Source: Lachnospiraceae bacterium
Lineage (GTDB): Bacteria; Bacillota; Clostridia; Lachnospirales; Lachnospiraceae
Length of the DNA stretch: 64,000 nucleotides
Direction of reading: 5' to 3'
NCBI GenBank assembly: GCA_016283775.1
Contig: JAEENL010000141.1
Span: 1-64,000, forward strand
Below, piece after piece: positions 38,407 to 47,095 of this stretch. Positions within the stretch are counted from its first letter, which is position 1. Each line of letters starts with the position of its first letter. The position numbers and the translations under genes were made by a program. The notes under the pieces were generated by a model. It made no database searches and was not told the DNA's origin. It saw only the letters and a program-made list of their open reading frames with translations.

Positions 38407-39327
38407 ATGACAAAAGTAGTTGGTGTAAGATTCAGACAGGCGGGAAAAGTATATTATTTCGACCCGCTTGAGTACAATATCGAACAGGGAAGCAATGTTA
38501 TCGTCGAGACCGCACGGGGCATTGAATTCGGACATGTTGTGATGGGAGTCAGGGAAGTGGAAGACGAAAAAGTGGTTCAGCCGCTGAAACCCATCATCCG
38601 CCCTGCGACCGAAGACGACGAGAAACAGGAAAAGGCAAACCGGGAAAAAGAAAAGAATGCGTTCAAGATCTGCCTTGAAAAGATAGCAAACCGCGGGCTT
38701 GAGATGAAGCTCATCGGCTGCGAATACACTTTTGACTCAAACAAAGTCCTGTTTTATTTTACGGCGGACGGAAGAGTCGATTTCAGAGAACTGGTAAAGG
38801 ATCTGGCGGCGGTGTTCAGGACCAGGATAGAGCTCCGTCAGGTCGGAGTGCGTGATGAGGCAAAGATCCTCGGAGGCATTGGCGTTTGCGGACGCCCGCT
38901 TTGCTGCCATTCCTATCTTTCCGATTTTGTGCCTGTTTCCATAAAGATGGCAAAGGAACAGAACCTTTCGCTCAATCCCACAAAGATCTCCGGCGTGTGC
39001 GGAAGGCTCATGTGCTGCCTGAAGAACGAAGAGGCGGCTTATGAAGAACTCAATTCCAAATTGCCTAACATCGGGGATTATGTCACCACAAACGATGGCC
39101 TTAAGGGCCAGGTACAGAGCCTTTCCGTGCTTAAGCAGAAAGTGCGCGTGCTTGTGGAGACAGGTGACGATGAGCGTGAACTTAAGGAATACGATGCCGA
39201 CCAGCTGAAGTTCAAGGCCAGAAAGCGTAAGGACTCCGGCACTTCCAAGGAGGAAGAGGCAGCGGCCAAGGAGCTGGAGCGCCTTGAAAAGCGAGAAGGC
39301 GGCAAATCCAAGCTCGGAGAGGAATAA
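38407..39327 (+). CDS. PSP1 domain protein (YaaT/RicT family)
   Basis: VRFRQAGKVYYFDPLEYNIEQGSNVIVETARGIEFGHV; GGIGVCGRPLCCHSYLSDF; KISGVCGRLMCCLKNE. Confidence 0.93.
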   Translation: MTKVVGVRFRQAGKVYYFDPLEYNIEQGSNVIVETARGIEFGHVVMGVREVEDEKVVQPLKPIIRPATEDDEKQEKANREKEKNAFKICLEKIANRGLEMKLIGCEYTFDSNKVLFYFTADGRVDFRELVKDLAAVFRTRIELRQVGVRDEAKILGGIGVCGRPLCCHSYLSDFVPVSIKMAKEQNLSLNPTKISGVCGRLMCCLKNEEAAYEELNSKLPNIGDYVTTNDGLKGQVQSLSVLKQKVRVLVETGDDERELKEYDADQLKFKARKRKDSGTSKEEEAAAKELERLEKREGGKSKLGEE

Positions 39328-39329
39328 AA

Positions 39330-40073
39330 GTGGAATCTGAGATTACCCTTAAAAGCACTGAGAGGATCGACGATCTTCAGAGAAACGGACTGCAGATCAT
39401 CCAGGACAAAGAGCGCTTCTGCTTTGGCATGGATGCGGTGCTGCTTTCGGGCTTTGCAAGGGCAAACCGCGGTGAAGCTGTGCTTGATCTCGGCACCGGA
39501 ACCGGGATAATCCCGATACTCATGACCGCAAAGACCAAAGCGGACAGGTTTTGTGCGCTTGAGATCCAGGAAGAGAGCGCCGACATGGCGCGAAGGAGCG
39601 TTCGGCTCAATCACCTTGAAGACAAGGTAAATATAGTAACAGGAGATATAAAAGAGGCTTCCCGTATTTTCGGAAAGGCCTCTTTTGATGTTGTTACGAG
39701 TAATCCGCCATATATGGTCGCAGGGCACGGAGAAGCCTGCCCCGATGAGGCAAAGGCCATCGCACGACATGAGATATTGTGCTCTCTTGATGATGTGGTA
39801 AGGGAAGCATCCGCGTGCCTCAAGCCGAACGGCAGATTTTACATGGTCCACAGACCTTTCAGGCTTGGCGAGATCTTTTCGTGTTTTGAAAAATATGGAT
39901 TAAAGCCTAAAGAAATGCGGATGGTGCATCCTTTTATCGACAAAGAACCGAACATGGTGCTGCTTGGCGCCTCAAAGGGCGGAAACGACGGCATAAAAAC
40001 AGCGCCGCCGCTCATTGTCTACAAGGAGCGGGGCGTATATACGGACGAGATATATGACGTTTACGGATACTGA
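39330..40073 (+). CDS. tRNA1(Val) (adenine(37)-N6)-methyltransferase (YabB/TrmN6-like)
   Basis: LDLGTGTGIIPILM SAM motif; VTSNPPYM catalytic motif. Confidence 0.87.
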   Translation: MESEITLKSTERIDDLQRNGLQIIQDKERFCFGMDAVLLSGFARANRGEAVLDLGTGTGIIPILMTAKTKADRFCALEIQEESADMARRSVRLNHLEDKVNIVTGDIKEASRIFGKASFDVVTSNPPYMVAGHGEACPDEAKAIARHEILCSLDDVVREASACLKPNGRFYMVHRPFRLGEIFSCFEKYGLKPKEMRMVHPFIDKEPNMVLLGASKGGNDGIKTAPPLIVYKERGVYTDEIYDVYGY

Positions 40074-40086
40074 ACTCTGAAGGACC

Positions 40087-40160
40087 TGCCCGTAAATGCG
40101 GCTTTCAGGGCAAAAAAATGCCTTGAACCGGAAGGGGAATCCGATCCAAGGACTTTGGGG
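40087..40160 (+). other. Structured intergenic segment, possible small RNA or leader
   Basis: TGCCC...GGGCA and CCTTG...CAAGG with internal CGGA-AGGGGAA-TCCG, in a noncoding gap between trmN6-like and rsmI. Confidence 0.35.
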
Positions 40161-40274
40161 TTGAGGGGTTTAATTTCTAACAACACTATTATATAACAAA
40201 AAGTCCAACAAATGTCCACACTTTTATTCTCAAAAACTGATCATTTTTTTTGAAAGGTGAAAAAAGGTACAAAA

Positions 40275-41111
40275 ATGCTCTATTTATGTGCAACACCTAT
40301 AGGAAATCTTGAAGATATCTCGATGCGTGCCGTGAGGATCCTCAAAGAGTGCGACCTTATCGCAGCGGAGGACACGAGGAACAGCATCAAACTGCTTTCA
40401 CATTTTGATATACATACACCGATGACCAGCTATCACGAGTTCAACAAAGTCGACAAAGCAAGAGAGCTTGTGTCAATGATGCTTGAAGGGAAGGATATCG
40501 TCTGCATCACGGATGCAGGAACGCCGGGGATCTCAGATCCGGGTGAGGAACTGGTAAGGCAGGCGAGAGAAGCGGGCATCACAGTCACTTCCGTACCCGG
40601 CGCGTGCGCCTGCATCACAGCGCTCACGATGTCCGGACTTCCGACAAGACGCTTTGCTTTTGAGGCTTTTCTTCCGACCGACAAAAAGGAACTCCGCCGG
40701 GTCCTTGACGAGATGAAGACCGAGACCCGCACGGTGGTCATGTATGAGGCTCCCCACAGGCTCTTAAAGACTCTGCAGCTGCTGCTTTCCGAACTCGGGG
40801 ACAGAAAGATGGTGATATGTAAAGAACTCACCAAAAAGCACGAAAATTCTTATGAGGGAACGATATCCTCAATGATCTCACGCTTTACCGCAGAGGAGCC
40901 CAAGGGCGAATATGTGCTTGTGATCGAGGGCAGAAGTCACGACGACATTGAACAGGAAGAACAGGCAAAATGGGATACGATGTCGATGGAGGAGCATGTG
41001 CAGCTTTACCTTGACCGCGGCATGGACAAAAAAGAGGCTATGAAAGCCGTTGCAACTGACCGGGGCATTTCAAAAAGGGATGTCTATCAGGCGCTTCTTG
41101 CTACCGAATGA
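40275..41111 (+). CDS. rsmI: 16S rRNA (cytidine-2'-O)-methyltransferase RsmI
   Basis: MLYLCATPIGNLEDISMRAVRILKECDLIAAEDTR; VTSVPGACA; FEAFLPTDKKE. Confidence 0.93.
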   Translation: MLYLCATPIGNLEDISMRAVRILKECDLIAAEDTRNSIKLLSHFDIHTPMTSYHEFNKVDKARELVSMMLEGKDIVCITDAGTPGISDPGEELVRQAREAGITVTSVPGACACITALTMSGLPTRRFAFEAFLPTDKKELRRVLDEMKTETRTVVMYEAPHRLLKTLQLLLSELGDRKMVICKELTKKHENSYEGTISSMISRFTAEEPKGEYVLVIEGRSHDDIEQEEQAKWDTMSMEEHVQLYLDRGMDKKEAMKAVATDRGISKRDVYQALLATE

Positions 41112-41136
41112 CAAACTTCACAAAAAACAATGATAA

Positions 41137-41161
41137 AAACCCGTCCGAAAAGGACGGGTTT
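41137..41161 (+). terminator. Intrinsic terminator after rsmI
   Basis: AAACCCGTCC-GAAAA-GGACGGGTTTTTG. Confidence 0.85.
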
Positions 41162-41303
41162 TTGTGTATATTGCACAAAAGAGATGGAAAAAATTGTGCA
41201 AGTTGTACATTGACCGTGTCCGCCGCCGCTGATAAACTATCTATTAGAGCAACCGATTGCGCAACTTGCGCAACACAGTCCAAAGATACATAGGAGAACA
41301 CAC

Positions 41304-43145
41304 ATGGACAAATTTATCGTAAACATCATACACCGTCCCGAAATGGTGCCGGAGTATGCGGAAAAGATCACAGGACAGGGCAAGGGAGAGGACATCTCAA
41401 GAAAATCCCTGCTCACGGAATCCCTGGATATCTTTAAAACACAGCAGGAATGCGCTCACAAAAACGGGCTCAAGACGACCATCCAGATGACCTACGCAAG
41501 CCTTTTCAACGACGAAGCCGTAAGCCTTGCAAAGGAGCATCACGAAAAATACGGAGATGAGATCGCGCTCACTCTTCTCGGCCTTCCCTGCAAAGAATTC
41601 CGCGAGAAATACAAGACAAAGGATTTCTGCATCTGGATGTTCTCCATGGAGGACAAAAAATCCATAGTGGATGATGTGTTTGGGAAATTCCGCGATATCT
41701 TCGGTTTTTATCCCGAATCCACCGGCTCCTATTATATGGATGCGGACCTTATAAACTATATCAAAGAAAAATATCCCTCCGTAAAATGCGCGGTAGCCAC
41801 ATGCTGGGAGGAAGGCCCCAAGGCGTACCACACCTGCAACAATTCCTGGTATACCCTGATGGACGGCGGCCCGTGGGCACCCTGGATCCCGTCCAAGGCA
41901 AACACGCATGCGCCTGCGGCAAACGAAGCCGAGGATTCCGGCATTGTTGCCATTCCGCATCTTTCACGAGATCTCCTTGCCTGCTATGACGGAAACGGCA
42001 GCAACTTCGGAACACATCCCCAGAATGTTCTCCGCGGCATGATCTATGATTCAAAGACCTGGGACTATCCTTATCTCTACAACCTCATCGACCAGTACAG
42101 AGCGCTTGCAAAGTATAACAACGGCTATGCCTACAACATGATGTTCGTGGGACCCGGCTGGATGAACAAGATGGGACGCTGGGAGGCTCCGTATGAGCTG
42201 CTGCTCAAATCCTACGAGGACGGCTGCGCATACTACGGAAAACTGAAAAAGGAAGGCGTTCTGGTCGATATGACCATGTCCGAGTTTGCGGACCATTATC
42301 GCAAAAAGAAAACCTACACCGAGCCTGAATGCGCTTTGTGGCGTGATATCCTTTACGGCTCCGACAAGCAGCTTTTCTGGTACTGCGACCCCTTCATGCG
42401 CGCCTGCGTAAACATGGATCAGGGCGGTGCTATCGTGGATCTCCGTCCCTATGTGGCAAAGCTCGAGTGGCCTGTGGGCATCGGAACAAAGCACGTTCAG
42501 GATGCCTCCTATCCTTTCCTTATCCAGGAAAAATACAGAGCGGGCTATTTTACCCACTATGCAGGCGAAGGAACAGTGCGCTCCGCAAAATTTTCACATA
42601 ACGGCGAAGAAGTGGACCTGTGTCTCTGCCGAACCAAAGCGCATTTTTCGGAAGAAAACGGCGTAAGAACTCTCACACTCGATCCCGTTGACATAGAATT
42701 TGCGGATGTCACCATAACCGTGCAGACCCTTGTTTCCTTTAAAGAAGGCGATTCCTCGATAAAGATCACGAGAAAGATAGTAAATTCCACAGATCCCGAC
42801 GTGAGGATCGATGTGAACGAATATATGGTCGCATGCTACGGCACCACGGAATATCCTGAGGACATGACTCCCATCACGCTCTCCGTGACCGGCAGCGCAG
42901 GAAACAAGAGCGAGATACCTTATGAATACAAATGCAGAGAGGCTGCGGAGAACGGCGCAAAGGAAGTAAGAGCCGTGATCCCGCCCATCAATACCGAGGT
43001 CTCCCTCACCTGCGACAACAAAGACGCAGAGGGATACATAAGGGAAGGCTACGCATTTTCACCCATGTTCACACTTGGGTATACCACATCCTTAAAGTGC
43101 GGAGAGGAGGTAACCACATGGCTCAGGCTCGAAAAGGAAAACTGA
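41304..43145 (+). CDS. Putative glycoside hydrolase-like protein, possibly DUF3863-type
   Basis: 612-aa soluble protein with an N-terminal deacetylase/hydrolase-like region (PESTGSYYMDADLINYIKEKYPSVKCAVATCWEEG) and a C-terminal beta-rich region; family assignment from memory only. Confidence 0.45.
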   Translation: MDKFIVNIIHRPEMVPEYAEKITGQGKGEDISRKSLLTESLDIFKTQQECAHKNGLKTTIQMTYASLFNDEAVSLAKEHHEKYGDEIALTLLGLPCKEFREKYKTKDFCIWMFSMEDKKSIVDDVFGKFRDIFGFYPESTGSYYMDADLINYIKEKYPSVKCAVATCWEEGPKAYHTCNNSWYTLMDGGPWAPWIPSKANTHAPAANEAEDSGIVAIPHLSRDLLACYDGNGSNFGTHPQNVLRGMIYDSKTWDYPYLYNLIDQYRALAKYNNGYAYNMMFVGPGWMNKMGRWEAPYELLLKSYEDGCAYYGKLKKEGVLVDMTMSEFADHYRKKKTYTEPECALWRDILYGSDKQLFWYCDPFMRACVNMDQGGAIVDLRPYVAKLEWPVGIGTKHVQDASYPFLIQEKYRAGYFTHYAGEGTVRSAKFSHNGEEVDLCLCRTKAHFSEENGVRTLTLDPVDIEFADVTITVQTLVSFKEGDSSIKITRKIVNSTDPDVRIDVNEYMVACYGTTEYPEDMTPITLSVTGSAGNKSEIPYEYKCREAAENGAKEVRAVIPPINTEVSLTCDNKDAEGYIREGYAFSPMFTLGYTTSLKCGEEVTTWLRLEKEN

Positions 43146-43342
43146 ATTACCGCTGTCCTTCGTGCTTTATGCGCGACCTTGACATAGACATGTTTTACGA
43201 CAAGGACAAGGACGAGTACTATTGCCTTCGTTGCCAGTACAGAGGGAACGAAGAGGACGTATTAAAGAAAAATGAGATGGCCCGTTTCAGGTACGGTGCA
43301 ATGCACAAACGATTCACGGATTTTGAGGATTTCAGCAAGTGA
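43118..43342 (+). CDS. Small zinc-ribbon protein
   Basis: YRCPSCFMRDLDIDMFYDKDKDEYYCLRCQYRG; SD GGAGAGGAGG; overlaps previous gene by 28 bp. Confidence 0.7.
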   Translation: MAQARKGKLNYRCPSCFMRDLDIDMFYDKDKDEYYCLRCQYRGNEEDVLKKNEMARFRYGAMHKRFTDFEDFSK

Positions 43343-43374
43343 TCCGGCACCTAAACGAAAAATAACGAAAAAAA

Positions 43375-43390
43375 TTGGAAACGTTTCCAA
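43375..43390. promoter_or_regulatory. cre-like / LacI-family operator upstream of GH53 operon
   Basis: Perfect palindrome TTGGAAACGTTTCCAA, just upstream of promoter TGGACA-N17-TAGAAT (43398-43426). Confidence 0.75.
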
Positions 43391-43439
43391 AAAATTGTGG
43401 ACAAAGTTAACATATTGTGTTAGAATCGTGGAGGAAAAA

Positions 43440-45410
43440 TTGGTGAAAGTTAATAAAATCTTGGCCACACTGGTCGCTTTTTCCCTTGTCCTGTCATTAT
43501 CCGCAGGGTGCGGCAAGGCAAAGTCGGAAGTAGGAAAGATGCCTTCCGACACGCTGTATGTCGAAAAGGTGGAAAATCTGCCCGACGATTTCATCATGGG
43601 AATGGACGCGTCGAGCGTTATCTCCCTTGAAAACGGCGGAGTGAAATATTACGACTTCGACGGGAACGAGCAGGATGTGTTCAAAACGCTTGCTCAGTCC
43701 GGTATCAACTATATCCGTGTAAGAGTGTGGAACGATCCGCACGATGCTGACGGAAACGGTTACGGCGGCGGAAACTGTGACATAGACACTGCGGTCGAGA
43801 TAGGAAAACGCGCCACAAAGTACGGACTTAAGCTTCTTGTAAATTTCCACTATTCCGATTTTTGGGCGGATCCCTCAAAGCAGATGTGCCCCAAGGCCTG
43901 GAAGGGCATGGAGATAGAAGAAAAGACCAAAGCCTGCTATGAGTACACTCTTGAGTGCCTCACCAAGCTCAAAAAAGCCGGTGTGGACGTCGGGATGGTA
44001 CAGGTGGGAAATGAGACAAACGGCGCAATGGCCGGCGAAAAGATCTGGATGAACATCTATTATCTGATGGACGCCGGAAGCCGAGCCACCCGCGAAGTTT
44101 TCCCGAAAGCACTGGTAGCGGTGCATTTCACCAATCCGGAAAAAGTAACGAACATCGCAGACTATGCAAAAAAGCTGAACTATTACAATCTTGACTATGA
44201 TGTTTTTGCATCGTCCTACTATCCTTACTGGCACGGCACTCTCGAAAACCTTTCCAAGGTCCTTACGAATGTTGCCGAGACCTACGGCAAAAAGGTGATG
44301 GTCGCGGAGACCTCCTACGCGTTTACCGTTGTGGACAGCGATCACTACGGAAACACGATCTCAGGTGACGCATCCGTTACAAAGAACTATCCCTACACAG
44401 TTCAGGGACAGGCAAACTGCGTAAGAGACGTCGTTGACACCATTGTAAACAAGACAACAAACGGCATCGGCGTGTTTTACTGGGAAGGCACCTGGATATC
44501 CTCAGGCGGCTCCTCATATGATGAAAACAAGGCACTTTGGGAAAAATACGGCTCAGGCTGGGCTTCGAGCTACGCAAAAGAGTACGACCCGAACGATGCC
44601 GGAAAATATTTCGGCGGCTGCGCTGTAGACAATCAGGCATTCTTTGACCCGACAGGTCATCCCATAGAGTCACTCAAAGTGTTCGGCCTCATGAAAGACG
44701 GAAACAAAGTCGATCTCAAGGCTGATGCCGTGGAAGACACAAATCTCATCATCGACCTCAACGGTGAGATCACGCTTCCCACAGAAGTGAATGCCGTTAT
44801 GCTTGACAATTCCAAGAGCGTTATTCCGGTTGAATGGAAAAACGTTGATATAGACAAAATGAAGTCCGGCGGTGTTGCGAAATATGACATTGTCGGCACG
44901 GCCGGCGGAATGGACGCCCACTGCTATGTTTCCATGGTGGAGTTCAATTTCCTCAAGAATTACAGTTTTGAAGACGCCGACGAAGCACCGTGGAAGGCAA
45001 AAGCCAACAAAGCCATGGATGAGCTTAAGGTCGAAGACAAAGCGACCGATTCCCTCACAGGCACAAAGCACTATCATTTCTGGAGCGGAAATCCGAACAC
45101 CGTCGACTTTGACCTCTGGCAGGAAATCAGCGACCTGCCGTCCGGAACCTACAGATTTGCGATATCCACCATGGGCGGAGACTGCGGAACGCAGAACAAT
45201 TACGCCTATGTAAAGATAAACGGCGAGATTGTCGCCAAAAGCGAAGCCATTTTCACAAGTTACAACGAGTGGCATGACAGCATCATAGACAGCTTCAGTT
45301 ACAACGCGGGCGACACCCTGGAAGTCGGCATTCACGTGGAATGCGCGGGCGAAGGAAACGGCGCGTGGGGCAAGATCGACGATGCGCTTTTGAATTCCGT
45401 ATCTAAGTAG
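43440..45410 (+). CDS. GH53 endo-beta-1,4-galactanase lipoprotein with C-terminal CBM-like domain
   Basis: Lipobox LSAGCG; MGMDASSVISLENGGVKYYDFDGNEQDVFKTLAQSGINYIRVRVWNDP; VGNETNGAMAGE; start at TTG/GTG after GGAGG. Confidence 0.88.
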   Translation: MVKVNKILATLVAFSLVLSLSAGCGKAKSEVGKMPSDTLYVEKVENLPDDFIMGMDASSVISLENGGVKYYDFDGNEQDVFKTLAQSGINYIRVRVWNDPHDADGNGYGGGNCDIDTAVEIGKRATKYGLKLLVNFHYSDFWADPSKQMCPKAWKGMEIEEKTKACYEYTLECLTKLKKAGVDVGMVQVGNETNGAMAGEKIWMNIYYLMDAGSRATREVFPKALVAVHFTNPEKVTNIADYAKKLNYYNLDYDVFASSYYPYWHGTLENLSKVLTNVAETYGKKVMVAETSYAFTVVDSDHYGNTISGDASVTKNYPYTVQGQANCVRDVVDTIVNKTTNGIGVFYWEGTWISSGGSSYDENKALWEKYGSGWASSYAKEYDPNDAGKYFGGCAVDNQAFFDPTGHPIESLKVFGLMKDGNKVDLKADAVEDTNLIIDLNGEITLPTEVNAVMLDNSKSVIPVEWKNVDIDKMKSGGVAKYDIVGTAGGMDAHCYVSMVEFNFLKNYSFEDADEAPWKAKANKAMDELKVEDKATDSLTGTKHYHFWSGNPNTVDFDLWQEISDLPSGTYRFAISTMGGDCGTQNNYAYVKINGEIVAKSEAIFTSYNEWHDSIIDSFSYNAGDTLEVGIHVECAGEGNGAWGKIDDALLNSVSK

Positions 45411-45431
45411 AGTTTAAGGAGGGGACGACTG

Positions 45432-47045
45432 ATGTACCGGGTATCGATAAAAAAGACCGCTTCATTGCTGATAACGTCCTTTATCCTTTTATCATCTTCC
45501 GTCCTCGGAGGATGCGGAAAAAAAACAGTCGACCCGGTCGACGACAATTACAGGGTTTTTTATGAGATCTTTGTCGGATCGTTCTCGGATTCAAACGGGG
45601 ACGGCGTGGGAGATATCCGCGGCATCATAAACCGCATGGATTATCTGAACGACGGCGACATAAACTCGGGAAAAAGCCTTGGGATCCAGGGCATCTGGCT
45701 TTCCCCGATCCTTGCTTCCCATTCCTATCACAAGTACGATGTCACGAACTACTACAAAATAGACCAGAAATTCGGAACAGACGATGACCTTAAGGAACTT
45801 TTAAAGATCTGCGACGAAAGAAATGTCAAGGTCATAATGGATCTGGTGCTCAATCACACCGCATCCGACAACCTCTGGTTTTCAAAGTTCACGAGCGCTC
45901 ATAAGAGCGGTGACACATCAAATGAATATTACGATTTTTACAGCTGGGCAAAAAAAGACGAGATCCCCGGAGGGCGCACCTTCAGGCAGATACCGGGTTG
46001 CACCGATCAGTATTATGAATGCAATTTCTCAACGGACATGCCCGAGCTCAACTTTGACAATACCGCAGTACGTCAGGCGGTACTCGATCTTGCGAAATAC
46101 TGGATCGATATGGGAATAGACGGATTCAGGTTTGATGCCGTGAAGTACGTTTATTACGGCGACACGGTAAATTCCGTGAAATTCTGGGACTGGTTCATGA
46201 AAGAACTCCGCGCCTACGACCCTGATATCTACTGCGTCGGAGAGTGCTGGTCGGGAGATGCCGAGACACTGGAATATGTAAAAGCGGTCAATTGCTTCAA
46301 CTTCCAGATCGCGCAGGCTGAAGGCTTTACCGCAAATGCGGTAAAAAAGAGCAGCGCTGTATCGGTTTTCACAAACTATGTCGAGACCTATCAGGACAAG
46401 GTGCAGGCAGCATCTCCCGAATACGGGATGCCGGTCGCGTTCCTTTCAAACCATGACATGGACCGCTCTGCGGGATACATGATGCTCGCAAACCAGTGGC
46501 CACAGATGGCTGCAAACCTCTACATACTGAGTCCGGGATCGCCTTTCATCTATTATGGTGAAGAGATCGCGGCAAAGGGCACCAGAGGCGGCGCGATGAC
46601 CGACGCCAACAGACGCCTTGCAATGAACTGGGGCGACGGAGACACAGTAAAAGACCCTGTCGGCGCGGATTATCCATATTCCAAGCAGACAAACGGCACG
46701 GTAAAGGAACAGCTTGAAAACGAGGGCAGCCTTTTACACTACTACGAAAAGCTCATCTCATTAAGGGTAAAATATCCTGAGATAGCACGGGGTGACTACA
46801 AGTCGCTCACATACAGCAAAAACACCTTCGGCGGATTTGAGATATTTTACGAAGGAGATATCACCTGGCTTTTCCACAACACAAACGACACAGAGACCAC
46901 GGTGGACCTTAGCGAATGCAGCGCATTTACGGCAAAGGACGTGAAGGTCATGGATTTTATAGGCCAGGGAACGGCATCGATCTCGGGAACGGAGCTCACG
47001 ATAGGCCCGAGGACAAGCGTCATCGTAAAGAAGACGGACAAATGA
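45432..47045 (+). CDS. GH13 alpha-amylase-family lipoprotein
   Basis: Lipobox VLGGCG; VYYEIFVGSF-like FYEIFVGSFSDSNGDGVGDIRGI; VIMDLVLNHTA; GFRFDAVKYV; FLSNHDMDR. Confidence 0.92.
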   Translation: MYRVSIKKTASLLITSFILLSSSVLGGCGKKTVDPVDDNYRVFYEIFVGSFSDSNGDGVGDIRGIINRMDYLNDGDINSGKSLGIQGIWLSPILASHSYHKYDVTNYYKIDQKFGTDDDLKELLKICDERNVKVIMDLVLNHTASDNLWFSKFTSAHKSGDTSNEYYDFYSWAKKDEIPGGRTFRQIPGCTDQYYECNFSTDMPELNFDNTAVRQAVLDLAKYWIDMGIDGFRFDAVKYVYYGDTVNSVKFWDWFMKELRAYDPDIYCVGECWSGDAETLEYVKAVNCFNFQIAQAEGFTANAVKKSSAVSVFTNYVETYQDKVQAASPEYGMPVAFLSNHDMDRSAGYMMLANQWPQMAANLYILSPGSPFIYYGEEIAAKGTRGGAMTDANRRLAMNWGDGDTVKDPVGADYPYSKQTNGTVKEQLENEGSLLHYYEKLISLRVKYPEIARGDYKSLTYSKNTFGGFEIFYEGDITWLFHNTNDTETTVDLSECSAFTAKDVKVMDFIGQGTASISGTELTIGPRTSVIVKKTDK

Positions 47046-47095
47046 GTTATTAAAGCGGATAGCCCGCTTTAAAATAAAAAAGAGGAGAGAAAAAT

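Noticed and set aside
41397-41960. 187-aa minus-strand ORF
   Set aside because: Antisense shadow of the 612-aa CDS.
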